In this document: positions 1 to 6,739 of the stretch, in pieces
Layout: each line of letters begins with the position of its first letter
Position numbering within the stretch: position 1 is the first letter of the stretch
NCBI GenBank assembly: GCA_032123035.1
Contig: JAQBFV010000287.1
Location: 1-10,546 of the forward strand
Length of the DNA stretch: 10,546 bases
Direction of reading: 5' to 3'
From: SG8-41 sp032123035
GTDB taxonomy: Bacteria; Pseudomonadota; Gammaproteobacteria; Burkholderiales; SG8-41
Notes under the pieces: generated by a model
What the model saw: the letters and a program-made list of their open reading frames with translations, nothing else
Told to the model about the DNA's origin: nothing
Database searches by the model: none
Program-made: the position numbers and the translations under genes

Positions 1-214
1 GGACATCACCAAGCTCAAGGGCGGCCTTGCCAAGGTCAAGGAGCTCGACGCCGGCGTGCGCAAGGATTGGGCGATGTCGCTCAAGGACTGGCCGCAGTCC
101 CACGCGAATACGCTGAAGAAAGACGGCCTGCCCGTGGTCAAGGCGCTCAACACAGCCCTCGAGTCGGCCGAGAAGTACGGCTACAAGTGGCCGGTGCGCT
201 ACGTCGTCAAGTAA
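1..214 (+). CDS. dctP: TRAP transporter solute-binding protein DctP, C-terminal end (partial)
   Basis: Only the last 70 codons are present. The frame begins at base 2, the protein ends in RYVVK, and the stop is TAA at 212-214. The 5' part lies outside the window. The tail is rich in Lys, Trp and Tyr (e.g. KDWPQSHANTLKKDGLP) and resembles the C-terminal helices of periplasmic DctP-family proteins. Those proteins capture organic acids, often carboxylates, and hand them to a DctQM membrane complex. The identification rests mainly on the neighbours: dctQ and dctM follow on the same strand in the standard P-Q-M order. The ligand cannot be told from this fragment. The remaining uncertainty is the family call from so short a piece. 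Confidence 0.8.
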   Translation, partial: DITKLKGGLAKVKELDAGVRKDWAMSLKDWPQSHANTLKKDGLPVVKALNTALESAEKYGYKWPVRYVVK

Positions 215-250
215 GGCGAGCCGGGGCATAACACCATCGCAATCGCCGAC

Positions 251-275
251 GGAACGCCCGGAACCGGGCCGTTCC
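251..275 (+). other. GC-rich intercistronic stem-loop between dctP and dctQ
   Basis: GGAACG at 251-256 pairs with CGTTCC at 270-275, and CCCG at 257-260 pairs with CGGG at 265-268, leaving one bulged C (269) and a 4-nt loop. No T-run follows, so it does not look like an intrinsic terminator. In binding-protein transport operons such a hairpin often protects the 3' end of the binding-protein mRNA, so that more of it is made than of the permeases. That role here is inferred. The rest of the 215-420 spacer shows no gene. Confidence 0.45.
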
Positions 276-420
276 GTACGGTGAGCGCCCGCGGGCGTGC
301 CAGAATGCGGACGCGGACGCCCACTTCTTTCCAGATCAAGAGTGCCGGGCCCGGTGCTCGTGAATCGTCGTTTCCGTGGATCCCGACACCGGGCATCCAT
401 GCGTCGGGTATCGGGAGCAC

Positions 421-951
421 ATGTCGGTCCGGGTAATCAGCGACAAGGTCGCCAAGTTCATGATGGTCATGGCCGCAACCTGGGCCTTCATTCTGACCTT
501 CATCATCATGGCCGACATCATCAGTCGCGGCGCGTTCAACGACCCGCTGAACGGGGTTCGCGAGATCGTCGCCAACTCCATTGTCATCATCGTGTTCCTG
601 CAGGCCGGTTACGCCATCCGCAGCCGTTCGATGCTGTCCGCGGATTTCCTCATCGAATTGTTTCCGCCCATGGTCCGGCGTGTGACGCTGGCTTTCGGAT
701 ACTTGCTCGGCGTGGTGTTCTTTGTGCTGATCATCTGGGGCGGCTGGCAACTGGCGGTCGACTCCTGGGTCGGCGGTGAATTCGAGGGCGAGGGTGCGCT
801 GCGGGTACCGGCCTGGCCGACCCGCTTCATGATTCTGTTCGGCAGCCTGCTGGCCATCGTCAACTATCTCGTCATGGCGTATCTCGACGTTTTCCGGCCC
901 GGCGCGGCAGACGGTCAGGCCGCGGATTTTCGGCCCGCGCCCATGCACTGA
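421..951 (+). CDS. dctQ: TRAP transporter small permease subunit DctQ
   Basis: A 176-residue membrane protein with four hydrophobic segments: about residues 15-35 (MVMAATWAFILTFIIMADII), 48-68 (IVANSIVIIVFLQAGYAI), 85-108 (LAFGYLLGVVFFVLIIWGG) and 136-158 (MILFGSLLAIVNYLVMAYL). This length and four-helix layout are typical of DctQ, the small subunit that binds DctM and helps dock the solute-binding protein in Na+-driven TRAP uptake. The ATG at 421 was chosen because GGGAG lies just upstream at 413-417, although the spacing is short. An in-frame GTG at 376 would add 15 residues but has no visible ribosome site and would prefix a non-membrane PDTGHP stretch. It lies between dctP and dctM, 70 bases before dctM. 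TRAP membership is firm; the substrate is unknown. Confidence 0.9.
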   Translation: MSVRVISDKVAKFMMVMAATWAFILTFIIMADIISRGAFNDPLNGVREIVANSIVIIVFLQAGYAIRSRSMLSADFLIELFPPMVRRVTLAFGYLLGVVFFVLIIWGGWQLAVDSWVGGEFEGEGALRVPAWPTRFMILFGSLLAIVNYLVMAYLDVFRPGAADGQAADFRPAPMH

Positions 952-1021
952 GACTCCCGGGCCCCGCACTCCGGAAACACCCCGAACAAACACAAGAATC
1001 AGGCAGGAAGAAACCGCCGCC

Positions 1022-2356
1022 GTGTTCGACGCCACTACCGCCATTGCGCTCATCGTCAGCCTGCTCATTCTGGTCGCGCTGGGCGTGCACATCGCGATTG
1101 CGCTCGGCATGACCAGTGCGCTCGGCATCTACCTCGTCACCGGCGACCTCCGGATCGTCGCGACCATGCTCGGCAGTACCGCATACGAGTCGTTGCGCGA
1201 CTACGTGTTCGCGGTCATCCCGCTGTTCATGCTGATGGGCGAATTCATCGGGAAATCGGGCGCGGTCACCGATGTGTACCGGGGCCTCAACCGCGGCCTC
1301 AAACGTCTTCCCGGGCGGCTCGCCATCGCAACCGTGCTGGGGAATGCGCTGTTCTCATTTGTCACGGGGGTGTCCATCGCCTCGGCGGCGGCGTTCTCGC
1401 GCATCGCTTATCCCGAGATGAGCCGCTATGGCTACGACAAGGGGTTCGCGCTCGGCACGGTGGCGGGTTCGAGCTGCCTGGGCATGCTGATTCCGCCGAG
1501 CGTGCTGATGATCGTGTGGGGCATCCTGACAGAAAAGTCGATCGGCCAGATCTTTCTCGCGGGTGTGCTGCCAGGCTTGCTCCTGACGGCTCTCTTCGTG
1601 GCCTATATCGTCATAACCGCCATACTCCGCCCGCACCTGGTCGGCGGCGGCGTCGACAGCCAGGTGCAGGAAAGCAGTGGGGACGAGGTATCGCTCTCGG
1701 CATTCCTGATCAGCATGGCCGGCATTCTCGCCGTCATCGTCGCCGTCCTGGGGGGCATCTGGTTCGGCGTGTTCACGCCGACGGAGGGCGCCGGCGCGGG
1801 CGCCTTCATCGGGCTCGTGCTTGGCGTCGTGAAGGGCATGCGCTACCGGGGTATCATCGACTCGATCCTGTCGGTCGGGCGTACGTCGGCGCCGATTCTC
1901 CTGCTTCTCGTGGCGGCGTCGCTCTACTCGCGCACCCTTGCGATGACCGGCATGACCAACGCCATCCAGGACCTGTTCCTGGGCACCGGCCTCACGCCGT
2001 TCCTCATCATCGTCGTGATGGTCGTTGTCTGGTTCCTGCTGGGCATGGTGATCGACTCGATTTCCATCATGCTGCTGACGGTCCCGATCTTCGCGCCGAT
2101 CGCCGAGCAGCTCGGCTATGATCCAATCGCGTTCGCGATTATCGGCATTCTTGCCATCGAGGCCGGGCTGCTCACGCCGCCGTTCGGGCTGCTCGTCTAC
2201 ACGGTCAAGGCGGCAGTGCAGGACGAGGACCCCAGTGTTTCCATCGTGCAGATTTTCAAGAGTTCATTGCCCTACTGGTGCATCATCCTCTTCGCCGCGA
2301 CACTGATCATCAACTTTCCGAAGATTGCGACTTTCCTGCCCAGCCTGCTCTTCTAA
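1022..2356 (+). CDS. dctM: TRAP transporter large permease subunit DctM
   Basis: A 444-residue, very hydrophobic protein with about a dozen membrane segments, the usual DctM size. Family signatures are visible: GEFIGKSG near residue 75, GSSCLGMLIPPS at 149-160 followed by GQIFLAGVLPGLLL, FTPTEGAGAGAF at 251-262, and LLTPPFGLLVYTVKAA near the C-terminus. DctM is the ion-coupled transport channel of the TRAP system, belongs to the IT superfamily, and works with DctQ and the periplasmic DctP. The start is a GTG at 1022 with AGGAAG about 10 bases upstream (near 1005-1010). No earlier in-frame start looks better supported. It is the last gene of the operon: the next gene (tal) is preceded by its own repeat-filled spacer. 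Substrate class is not deducible; catabolic genes nearby make an organic acid plausible but unproven. Confidence 0.95.
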   Translation: MFDATTAIALIVSLLILVALGVHIAIALGMTSALGIYLVTGDLRIVATMLGSTAYESLRDYVFAVIPLFMLMGEFIGKSGAVTDVYRGLNRGLKRLPGRLAIATVLGNALFSFVTGVSIASAAAFSRIAYPEMSRYGYDKGFALGTVAGSSCLGMLIPPSVLMIVWGILTEKSIGQIFLAGVLPGLLLTALFVAYIVITAILRPHLVGGGVDSQVQESSGDEVSLSAFLISMAGILAVIVAVLGGIWFGVFTPTEGAGAGAFIGLVLGVVKGMRYRGIIDSILSVGRTSAPILLLLVAASLYSRTLAMTGMTNAIQDLFLGTGLTPFLIIVVMVVVWFLLGMVIDSISIMLLTVPIFAPIAEQLGYDPIAFAIIGILAIEAGLLTPPFGLLVYTVKAAVQDEDPSVSIVQIFKSSLPYWCIILFAATLIINFPKIATFLPSLLF

Positions 2357-2359
2357 GTA

Positions 2360-2474
2360 TGGTGATGAGGTACTGGTGATGGGAACTGGTGATGATTACT
2401 GGTGATGAGTGATGGTGATGAAAGAGCGTTTTAACTGGCGCATCACCAGTAATCATCACCATTTTTCATCACCT
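2360..2474. repeat. Family A: inverted array of 13-bp TGGTGATG repeats (5 + 3 units)
   Basis: The octamer TGGTGATG starts at 2360, 2374, 2387, 2400 and 2413, so the step is 13 nt apart from one step of 14. Each is followed by a 5-nt variable spacer. After a 20-base centre the reverse complement CATCACC starts at 2441, 2454 and 2467, again every 13 nt. The arms 2387-2407 and 2441-2461 are perfectly complementary over 21 bp, and 2414-2423 can pair with 2464-2473. A second array with the same design lies at 6526-6646. No coding function is visible. Confidence 0.85.
2387..2466 (+). terminator. Possible terminator downstream of dctM formed by the repeat arms
   Basis: The 21-bp perfect stem (2387-2407 with 2441-2461) is followed at once by five T residues (2462-2466), 30-110 bases after the dctM stop. 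This could end the TRAP transcript. Against it, the loop is long (33 nt), the stem is only moderately GC-rich and the T-run is short. The hairpin is better explained as a dispersed repeat, with termination as a possible side effect. Confidence 0.3.
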
Positions 2475-2541
2475 CCTCCCGTGACCGGCAGCCGGGATGA
2501 GCGCATGAACGGTGTCCCGTGGACTGGTTCCGTGCCGGGGA

Positions 2542-2547
2542 AGGAGG
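2542..2547 (+). promoter_or_regulatory. Ribosome binding site of tal
   Basis: A full AGGAGG lies 4 bases before the ATG at 2552. It fixes the start of tal against upstream in-frame codons such as the GTG at 2519, which lacks such a site. Confidence 0.8.
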
Positions 2548-2551
2548 AAAC

Positions 2552-3676
2552 ATGAGCAGGCTGACGCAGCTTGAGCAGTTCGGCCAGTCGGTATGGCTGG
2601 ATTACCTGCGCCGGGAGTTGCTGACCGGGGGCGCGTTGAAGGCGCTCATTGCCGACGATGGCGTGAAAGGGGTCACGTCCAACCCCGCGATTTTCGAAAA
2701 GGCGATTGCGGAAGGGGCGGAGTACCGCGACGCACTCGAGGCGGCAACGCGATCCGGCGAGACGAGCTCTGAGCGGATTTACGAGCGGCTCGCCATCGAG
2801 GATATCGCCATGGCGGCCGATCAATTGGCGGATGTCCATGCCGCAACCGGAGGTCGCGACGGTTTTGTGAGCCTGGAAGTTTCACCGCGGCTGGCCCATG
2901 ACACCGAGGCGACGGTGGCGGAGGGGCGGCGGCTCTGGCGCGCGGTCGATCGTCGCAATCTCATGATCAAGGTGCCGGCCACGCCCGCTGGCCTGCCGGC
3001 TGTCGAGCGGCTCATTGCCGAGGGCATTAACGTGAACGTGACGCTACTCTTCGCGGTGGGAGTCTACCGCGAGGTCGCGCACGCGTACCGACGCGGGCTC
3101 GAGCACCGTGTGCGCGGGGGACAGCCGATTGATCACATCGCGAGCGTAGCGAGCTTCTTCGTGAGCCGCATTGATGCCGAGGTGGACGCGATCCTCGAGC
3201 GCCGTAGGGGCGAGGCGGCGAGCACGGATGAACGTTGTCTGCTCGAGGCGCTGCGCGGCAAGGCCGCCATCGCCAACGCGCGGCTCGCTTATGCCGCGTA
3301 TCTCGAACTCACCGCAAGCGAGCACTGGCGCGTCCTGGAAGCGAGCGGGGCGCGGACCCAGCGCGTGCTCTGGGCGAGCACCGGCACCAAGAATCGCGCG
3401 TACCCCGATACGCTCTACGTGGACGAACTGATCGGGCCGGACACCGTGAATACCCTGCCGCCTGCGACGCTGGAAGCTTTCCGCCACCATGGCATGCCTC
3501 AGGAGCGGCTCATGGGGAATCCGGAGGAAGCGCGTGACGTCATGGCACGTCTTGCCGCCGCCGGAATCGACATGGAAGCCGTCACCGCGCAGCTTCTCGA
3601 GGACGGGGTACGCCTGTTCGATGAGGCTTACGGCCGGCTTCTCGCGGCGATCCAGCGCGCGCGCCGCGCGGCCTGA
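2552..3676 (+). CDS. tal: Transaldolase
   Basis: A 374-residue cytoplasmic enzyme that moves a three-carbon dihydroxyacetone unit between sedoheptulose 7-phosphate and glyceraldehyde 3-phosphate in the non-oxidative pentose phosphate pathway. Family marks visible: an acidic residue in SVWLDYL (Asp17), GVTSNPAIFEKAI starting near residue 40, SLEVSPRLAHD, and NLMIKVPATPAG, where Lys140 is the expected Schiff-base lysine. GINVNVTLLFA and WASTGTKN follow. Length and the KGVTSNPAIFEKAI motif fit the ~370-residue Tal class (as in actinobacteria and many proteobacteria) more than the ~317-residue E. coli TalB class. The protein looks complete. It faces glgP, whose stop is 9 bases away, and is not in an operon with the TRAP genes. 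A standalone gene: no glucose-6-phosphate isomerase domain is fused to it. Confidence 0.95.
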   Translation: MSRLTQLEQFGQSVWLDYLRRELLTGGALKALIADDGVKGVTSNPAIFEKAIAEGAEYRDALEAATRSGETSSERIYERLAIEDIAMAADQLADVHAATGGRDGFVSLEVSPRLAHDTEATVAEGRRLWRAVDRRNLMIKVPATPAGLPAVERLIAEGINVNVTLLFAVGVYREVAHAYRRGLEHRVRGGQPIDHIASVASFFVSRIDAEVDAILERRRGEAASTDERCLLEALRGKAAIANARLAYAAYLELTASEHWRVLEASGARTQRVLWASTGTKNRAYPDTLYVDELIGPDTVNTLPPATLEAFRHHGMPQERLMGNPEEARDVMARLAAAGIDMEAVTAQLLEDGVRLFDEAYGRLLAAIQRARRAA

Positions 3677-3685
3677 AGCGCAAGG

Positions 3686-5374
3686 CTAGCGCAAGTAAGC
3701 TTCGATTGCGTAGCGCCGCAGCATGCGGTGGCTGTTGAAGAACGCCGCGTTTTTCGAGATGACGCTTTTCATCAGCGCGATCCACTTTGGGCGATCGCTG
3801 TGCCACAGCGGCAGCACCGTTTTCTCGAGCTTGAGGTAGAGCGATTCGGCGTCCTCGCCGTTCTCGCTCTCGTGATCATTGCCGATCGCCCAGCCGGTGA
3901 CGCCCTCGATGCAGCCTTCCACCCACCAGCCATCGAGCACGGAAAGTTGGGGAACGCCGTTGAACGCCGCCTTCATTCCACTCGTGCCCGAAGCCTCGAA
4001 GGGCCGCAGCGGCGTGTTGAGCCACACGTCCGAGCCCGCGACAAGATCACCGGCCACCGACATGTCGTAGTTCGGCACGAAAGCCGCGCAGACATCGGTG
4101 CGCAGCGTTTGGATGCGGCGGTGAAGGTCCTCGATCGCTTGCTTGCCGGCTTCGTCGCGCGGGTGCGCCTTGCCGGCGAGCACCAGCTGGAACGGATAGC
4201 GCCGGGCGATCGCGCGCAGGCGCTCGATGTCGGAGAAGAGCAGATCAGGACGCTTGTACGCCGTCATGCGGCGTGCAAAGCCGATGATCGGCAGATCCGG
4301 ATCGAGGCTCACGTGGCAGTGCTCCCGCACCCGCTCGATGAGCCGCGCCTTCGCCGTGGTATGGGCCGACCAGATCTCCTCGTCGGCAATCTGGTCGGCC
4401 CGGTTCAAGAGCAGAGTCTCGTAGGACCAGCCCGAAATGTACCGGTCATAGAGCTCGGCGAACGCGGGCGCGGCCCAGGTGCGCGGATGGACGCCATTGG
4501 TGACCGCGTGCACCTCGTAGCCGGGGAACATCTTGCGCGAAGTTTCCGCGTGCCGTTGTGCCACGCCGTTCACGAAGCCGCTCAGGTTGAGCGCAAGCCG
4601 GGTCATGTTGAGGCGGTCCTGGCCGGCATGTTGTTTCAGCACCTCGAGATCGACGAAACCATCGAGGAGCTCGTGCACCAGGTCCCACTCGAACTGGTCG
4701 TGCCCGGCTTCGACCGGCGTATGCGTCGTGAAGCGGCACAGGGCGCGCACGCCTGGGACGTTGTAGTCCGGCTTGCCTACGCGGCGCCGGTCGTAATAGC
4801 GGAAACGGCGCATCAGCTCGACCGCGAGCAGCGCCGAGTGACCCTCGTTCATGTGGTAGTTGCGAACATTGAAATCGAGTGACTGCAGCATGCGCAGTCC
4901 CCCGATCCCGAGCACGATCTCCTGTTTCAAACGGTAGGTTGCGTCGCCGCCGTAGAGATAATGTGTGATGTCCCGGTCACGCTCGTCGTTTTCCGGCAGA
5001 TCTGTGTCGAGCAGGATCACCGGCACCGTGCCGCCGCTGAGGCTTTGCACGATGTAGAGCCAGCCGCCTACCCAGACCTTGCGGCCGTTTATCTTGACGG
5101 CGATCTTGGCTTCGAGCGGCTCCGCGTGCTGCGCCGGATCCCAGGGAAGCGGATGCTCGATCTGGCGCCCGCCGCTGTCGATTTCCTGGCGGAAATAACC
5201 TCTGCGGCTCGCCAGCGTCACGCCGATTAACGGAATCCGCAGGTCTGCTGCCGAGCGCAGGGTATCGCCGGCCAGGATGCCGAGACCCCCGCTATAGGTA
5301 GGGATCCCGGCGGCAAGCGCAATCTCCATCGAGAAGTAGGCGATCCGCGGCCGGTCGAGAAACGGCGTGATCAA
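3686..5374 (-). CDS. glgP: Alpha-glucan phosphorylase (short form, GT35)
   Basis: A 562-residue enzyme that uses phosphate to release glucose 1-phosphate from glycogen or maltodextrins; pyridoxal phosphate is the cofactor. Visible family motifs, in order: IAYFSMEI at 11-18, SGGLGILAGD at 28-37, YGGDATYRLKQEI, HMNEGHSALL from 174, TNGVHPRTW, RMTAYKRPD from 369, AGKAHPRDEAGKQAI, and GTSGMKAAFNG, where Lys468 matches the PLP-binding lysine. It is much shorter than the ~800-residue E. coli or muscle enzymes and matches the compact class of 'alpha-glucan family phosphorylases' that begin almost at the IAYFSMEI motif. The N- and C-termini look intact, so it is not a truncation. The start is a TTG at 5374. 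It is the only usable start after the in-frame stop at 5402-5404, it is preceded by GGAG 8 bases upstream, and the next ATG (Met16) would cut through IAYFSMEI. Convergent with tal. Confidence 0.93.
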   Translation of the reverse strand: MITPFLDRPRIAYFSMEIALAAGIPTYSGGLGILAGDTLRSAADLRIPLIGVTLASRRGYFRQEIDSGGRQIEHPLPWDPAQHAEPLEAKIAVKINGRKVWVGGWLYIVQSLSGGTVPVILLDTDLPENDERDRDITHYLYGGDATYRLKQEIVLGIGGLRMLQSLDFNVRNYHMNEGHSALLAVELMRRFRYYDRRRVGKPDYNVPGVRALCRFTTHTPVEAGHDQFEWDLVHELLDGFVDLEVLKQHAGQDRLNMTRLALNLSGFVNGVAQRHAETSRKMFPGYEVHAVTNGVHPRTWAAPAFAELYDRYISGWSYETLLLNRADQIADEEIWSAHTTAKARLIERVREHCHVSLDPDLPIIGFARRMTAYKRPDLLFSDIERLRAIARRYPFQLVLAGKAHPRDEAGKQAIEDLHRRIQTLRTDVCAAFVPNYDMSVAGDLVAGSDVWLNTPLRPFEASGTSGMKAAFNGVPQLSVLDGWWVEGCIEGVTGWAIGNDHESENGEDAESLYLKLEKTVLPLWHSDRPKWIALMKSVISKNAAFFNSHRMLRRYAIEAYLR

Positions 5375-5588
5375 GAACGTGACTCCAGCACAGAGCGTAC
5401 CTTACCAGCATTGGCCGCAAAGTACTAACTACCCCCTTGCCGGTTTCGCAATGCGCAATTGTCGCCGGGCGGCGTCACTCGAGCCCCGCTGCGAATGGGG
5501 AACCCGCAGAAAAGGTGTCAGACACCTTTTCTTCCGCGGACAGGCCGTTGCGGGAATCGACCTGCGGTCGCAACAGGCGCGCGTCTCC
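5375..5588. other. Spacer between glgP and the lactonase-like gene
   Basis: This 214-base spacer holds the 5' leader of glgP (reading leftwards) and the 3' end of the lactonase-like gene. Its only clear structure is the 23-nt palindrome at 5509-5531, listed separately. No gene, and no convincing -35/-10 pair for glgP, was seen. Confidence 0.5.
5509..5531. repeat. Family C: 23-nt REP-like palindrome
   Basis: GAAAAGGTGTC at 5509-5519 and GACACCTTTTC at 5521-5531 are perfect inverted arms around a single A. A degenerate copy lies at 6685-6707 (GAAAAGGGGTC/T/GACATCTTTTC) and a half copy at 9931-9945. Short palindromes with a GTCAGAC core of this kind are common in proteobacterial intergenic regions and resemble REP elements moved by RAYT (TnpA-REP) transposases. 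No RAYT gene is in this window. It sits 57 bases past the stop of the 5589-6458 gene, ends in CTTTTC on the + strand, and could also act as a bidirectional terminator. Confidence 0.75.
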
Positions 5589-6458
5589 CTACAGCGTTTC
5601 CGGCCAGTAGAGACGAGTGGGGTTGTCCACGAGGATGCCGTGGCGCAGCTCTTCCGGGCAGAATGCCGCGAAGAGGTCCACCAACTCGCCATCGTTGGGC
5701 ATCGAGTTCGCGTTCGGATGCGGAAAATCGGTTCCCCACAGCACACGCTGCGGTGCGGTCTCGATCAGCACCCGCGCGAATGGGCTCGCGTCGTGGAACG
5801 GCTTGCCCGCGGACGAGATGCGGTCAGCGCCGCTTATCTTTACCCACGCGTGCGAATTGGCTTTCAGCAGAGCAAGCAGCTCGCGAAAGGGCTTCTGCTG
5901 CAGGCCGTGCGCTGCCGCGACGCGCCCCATGTGGTCGATGATGAACGGCACCGGCAGCCGGTCGAGGAAGCCGGCGTACGTCGCGAGATCCTCGGCGTCG
6001 AGATGAACCTGCAGATGCCAGCCGAGCGGCCGGATGCGCGCCACGACGCGCTCGATCACGCCGAGATCGGGCGCGCCGCCGAGATGGCGCACGAAGTTGA
6101 ACCGCACGCCGCGCGTGCCGCCCGCGTGCAGACGCTCGAGCTCACGCTCGGTGACGTCGTCGCCGAGCATCGCCACACCACGCCACGCGCCCTTCGACCA
6201 GGCCATGGCGTCCAGCATGGCGCTGTTGTCGTGCCCGTGGCAGCTCGCCTGGACGAGCACCGCGCGCGTGAAGCCGAGGTGTCGGTGCAGCGCCGCGAGC
6301 GTCTCCTTCGGCGCGTCCGGGGGCGTATAGCGGCGCTCCGGCGCGTAAGGAAAGCGCGCGCCCGGACCGAAAATATGGCAATGCGCGTCGCATGCGCCCG
6401 GCGGCGGCGCGTATTTCGGTTTGATCGGATTCGGATCGGGCGCAGCGATGGTTTTCAT
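5589..6458 (-). CDS. Amidohydrolase family protein resembling 2-pyrone-4,6-dicarboxylate lactonase (LigI-like)
   Basis: A 289-residue, probably cytoplasmic TIM-barrel hydrolase of the amidohydrolase-2 group (PF04909). From memory it resembles LigI of Sphingobium along the whole length: PPPGACDAHCHIFGP (His26, His28), VLVQASCHGHDNSAMLDA, GGTRGVRFNFVRHLGG, PFIIDHMGR (His176), WGTDFPHPN (Asp244) and a LVDNPTRLYWPE ending. His26/His28, His176 and Asp244 occupy the places of the LigI active-site residues. LigI hydrolyses 2-pyrone-4,6-dicarboxylate to 4-oxalomesaconate in the protocatechuate 4,5-cleavage (lignin aromatic) pathway. Related enzymes act on sulfomuconolactone or sugar-acid lactones, so the exact substrate is inferred and no symbol is given. 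The ATG at 6458 lacks a strong ribosome site. No other lig genes are in the window. Confidence 0.85.
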   Translation of the reverse strand: MKTIAAPDPNPIKPKYAPPPGACDAHCHIFGPGARFPYAPERRYTPPDAPKETLAALHRHLGFTRAVLVQASCHGHDNSAMLDAMAWSKGAWRGVAMLGDDVTERELERLHAGGTRGVRFNFVRHLGGAPDLGVIERVVARIRPLGWHLQVHLDAEDLATYAGFLDRLPVPFIIDHMGRVAAAHGLQQKPFRELLALLKANSHAWVKISGADRISSAGKPFHDASPFARVLIETAPQRVLWGTDFPHPNANSMPNDGELVDLFAAFCPEELRHGILVDNPTRLYWPETL

Positions 6459-6491
6459 GAGCGATCAGGGCCTACTCAATCGCGCGATTAT

Positions 6492-6525
6492 AAAAGCTTC
6501 ACCGCTGCGGCCTCCAGAGAAAAAA
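6492..6525 (+). repeat. Family B: single AAAGCTT-ACCGC unit
   Basis: AAAAGCTTCACCGCTGCGG followed by CCTCCAGAGAAAAA matches the unit that occurs three times each at 7680-7782 and 9696-9809. It stands directly before the family A array, 34 bases upstream of the lactonase-like start codon, so it may lie in that gene's promoter region. Confidence 0.6.
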
Positions 6526-6646
6526 TGGTGATGAAAGATGGTGATGGATAGTGGTGATGAAGAATGGTGATGTGACAGACACTGCTCACCACCAACAGCC
6601 ATCACCCGCTCTCATCACCATTTCTCATCACCATTTCCCATCACCA
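6526..6646. repeat. Family A: inverted array of 13-bp TGGTGATG repeats (4 + 4 units)
   Basis: TGGTGATG starts at 6526, 6539, 6552 and 6565, exactly every 13 nt. The reverse-complement units (CATCACCA, the first being CATCACCC) start at 6600, 6613, 6626 and 6639, also exactly every 13 nt. The 5-nt spacers differ (AAAGA, GATAG, AAGAA on the left). The 12-mer at 6523-6534 pairs perfectly with 6612-6623 and with 6625-6636. The centre (6573-6599) is 27 bases. Same design as 2360-2474. The 6459-6739 spacer contains nothing else but a family B unit before it and a degenerate family C palindrome after it. Confidence 0.85.
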
Positions 6647-6684
6647 GTTACCACCGCCAAAGTGGTCACCGGTCACCGCCTTCA

Positions 6685-6707
6685 GAAAAGGGGTCTGACA
6701 TCTTTTC
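6685..6707. repeat. Family C: degenerate palindrome copy
   Basis: GAAAAGGGGTC, a central T, then GACATCTTTTC: the same 23-nt length as the palindrome at 5509-5531, with two mismatches between the arms and the centre base inverted. It lies 32 bases past the stop of the rhodanese-ChrB gene, as the perfect copy lies just past the lactonase-like stop. Confidence 0.6.
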
Positions 6708-6739
6708 TTCTTGGCGGGCGCCCAGCTTGTGTGGCGCGT

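Noticed and set aside
199..1128. A 309-codon minus-strand frame opposite dctQ and the start of dctM
   Set aside because: Shadow of the conserved permease genes, with low-complexity His/Asp/Glu-rich sequence.
3728..4882. A long open frame (384 codons) on the + strand, opposite glgP
   Set aside because: It lies wholly antisense to a clearly conserved glgP, has Arg/His/Ala-rich shadow composition and no ribosome site or recognisable domain.
5367..6551. A 394-codon + strand frame opposite the lactonase-like gene
   Set aside because: Antisense to a gene with conserved active-site motifs, and its ends run through the palindrome and the repeat array; a product of high GC.
6526..6646. CRISPR-like array (fixed repeat, variable spacer)
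   Set aside because: The repeat is 8 nt and the spacer 5 nt, with units in inverted orientation and no cas genes; far from CRISPR dimensions.
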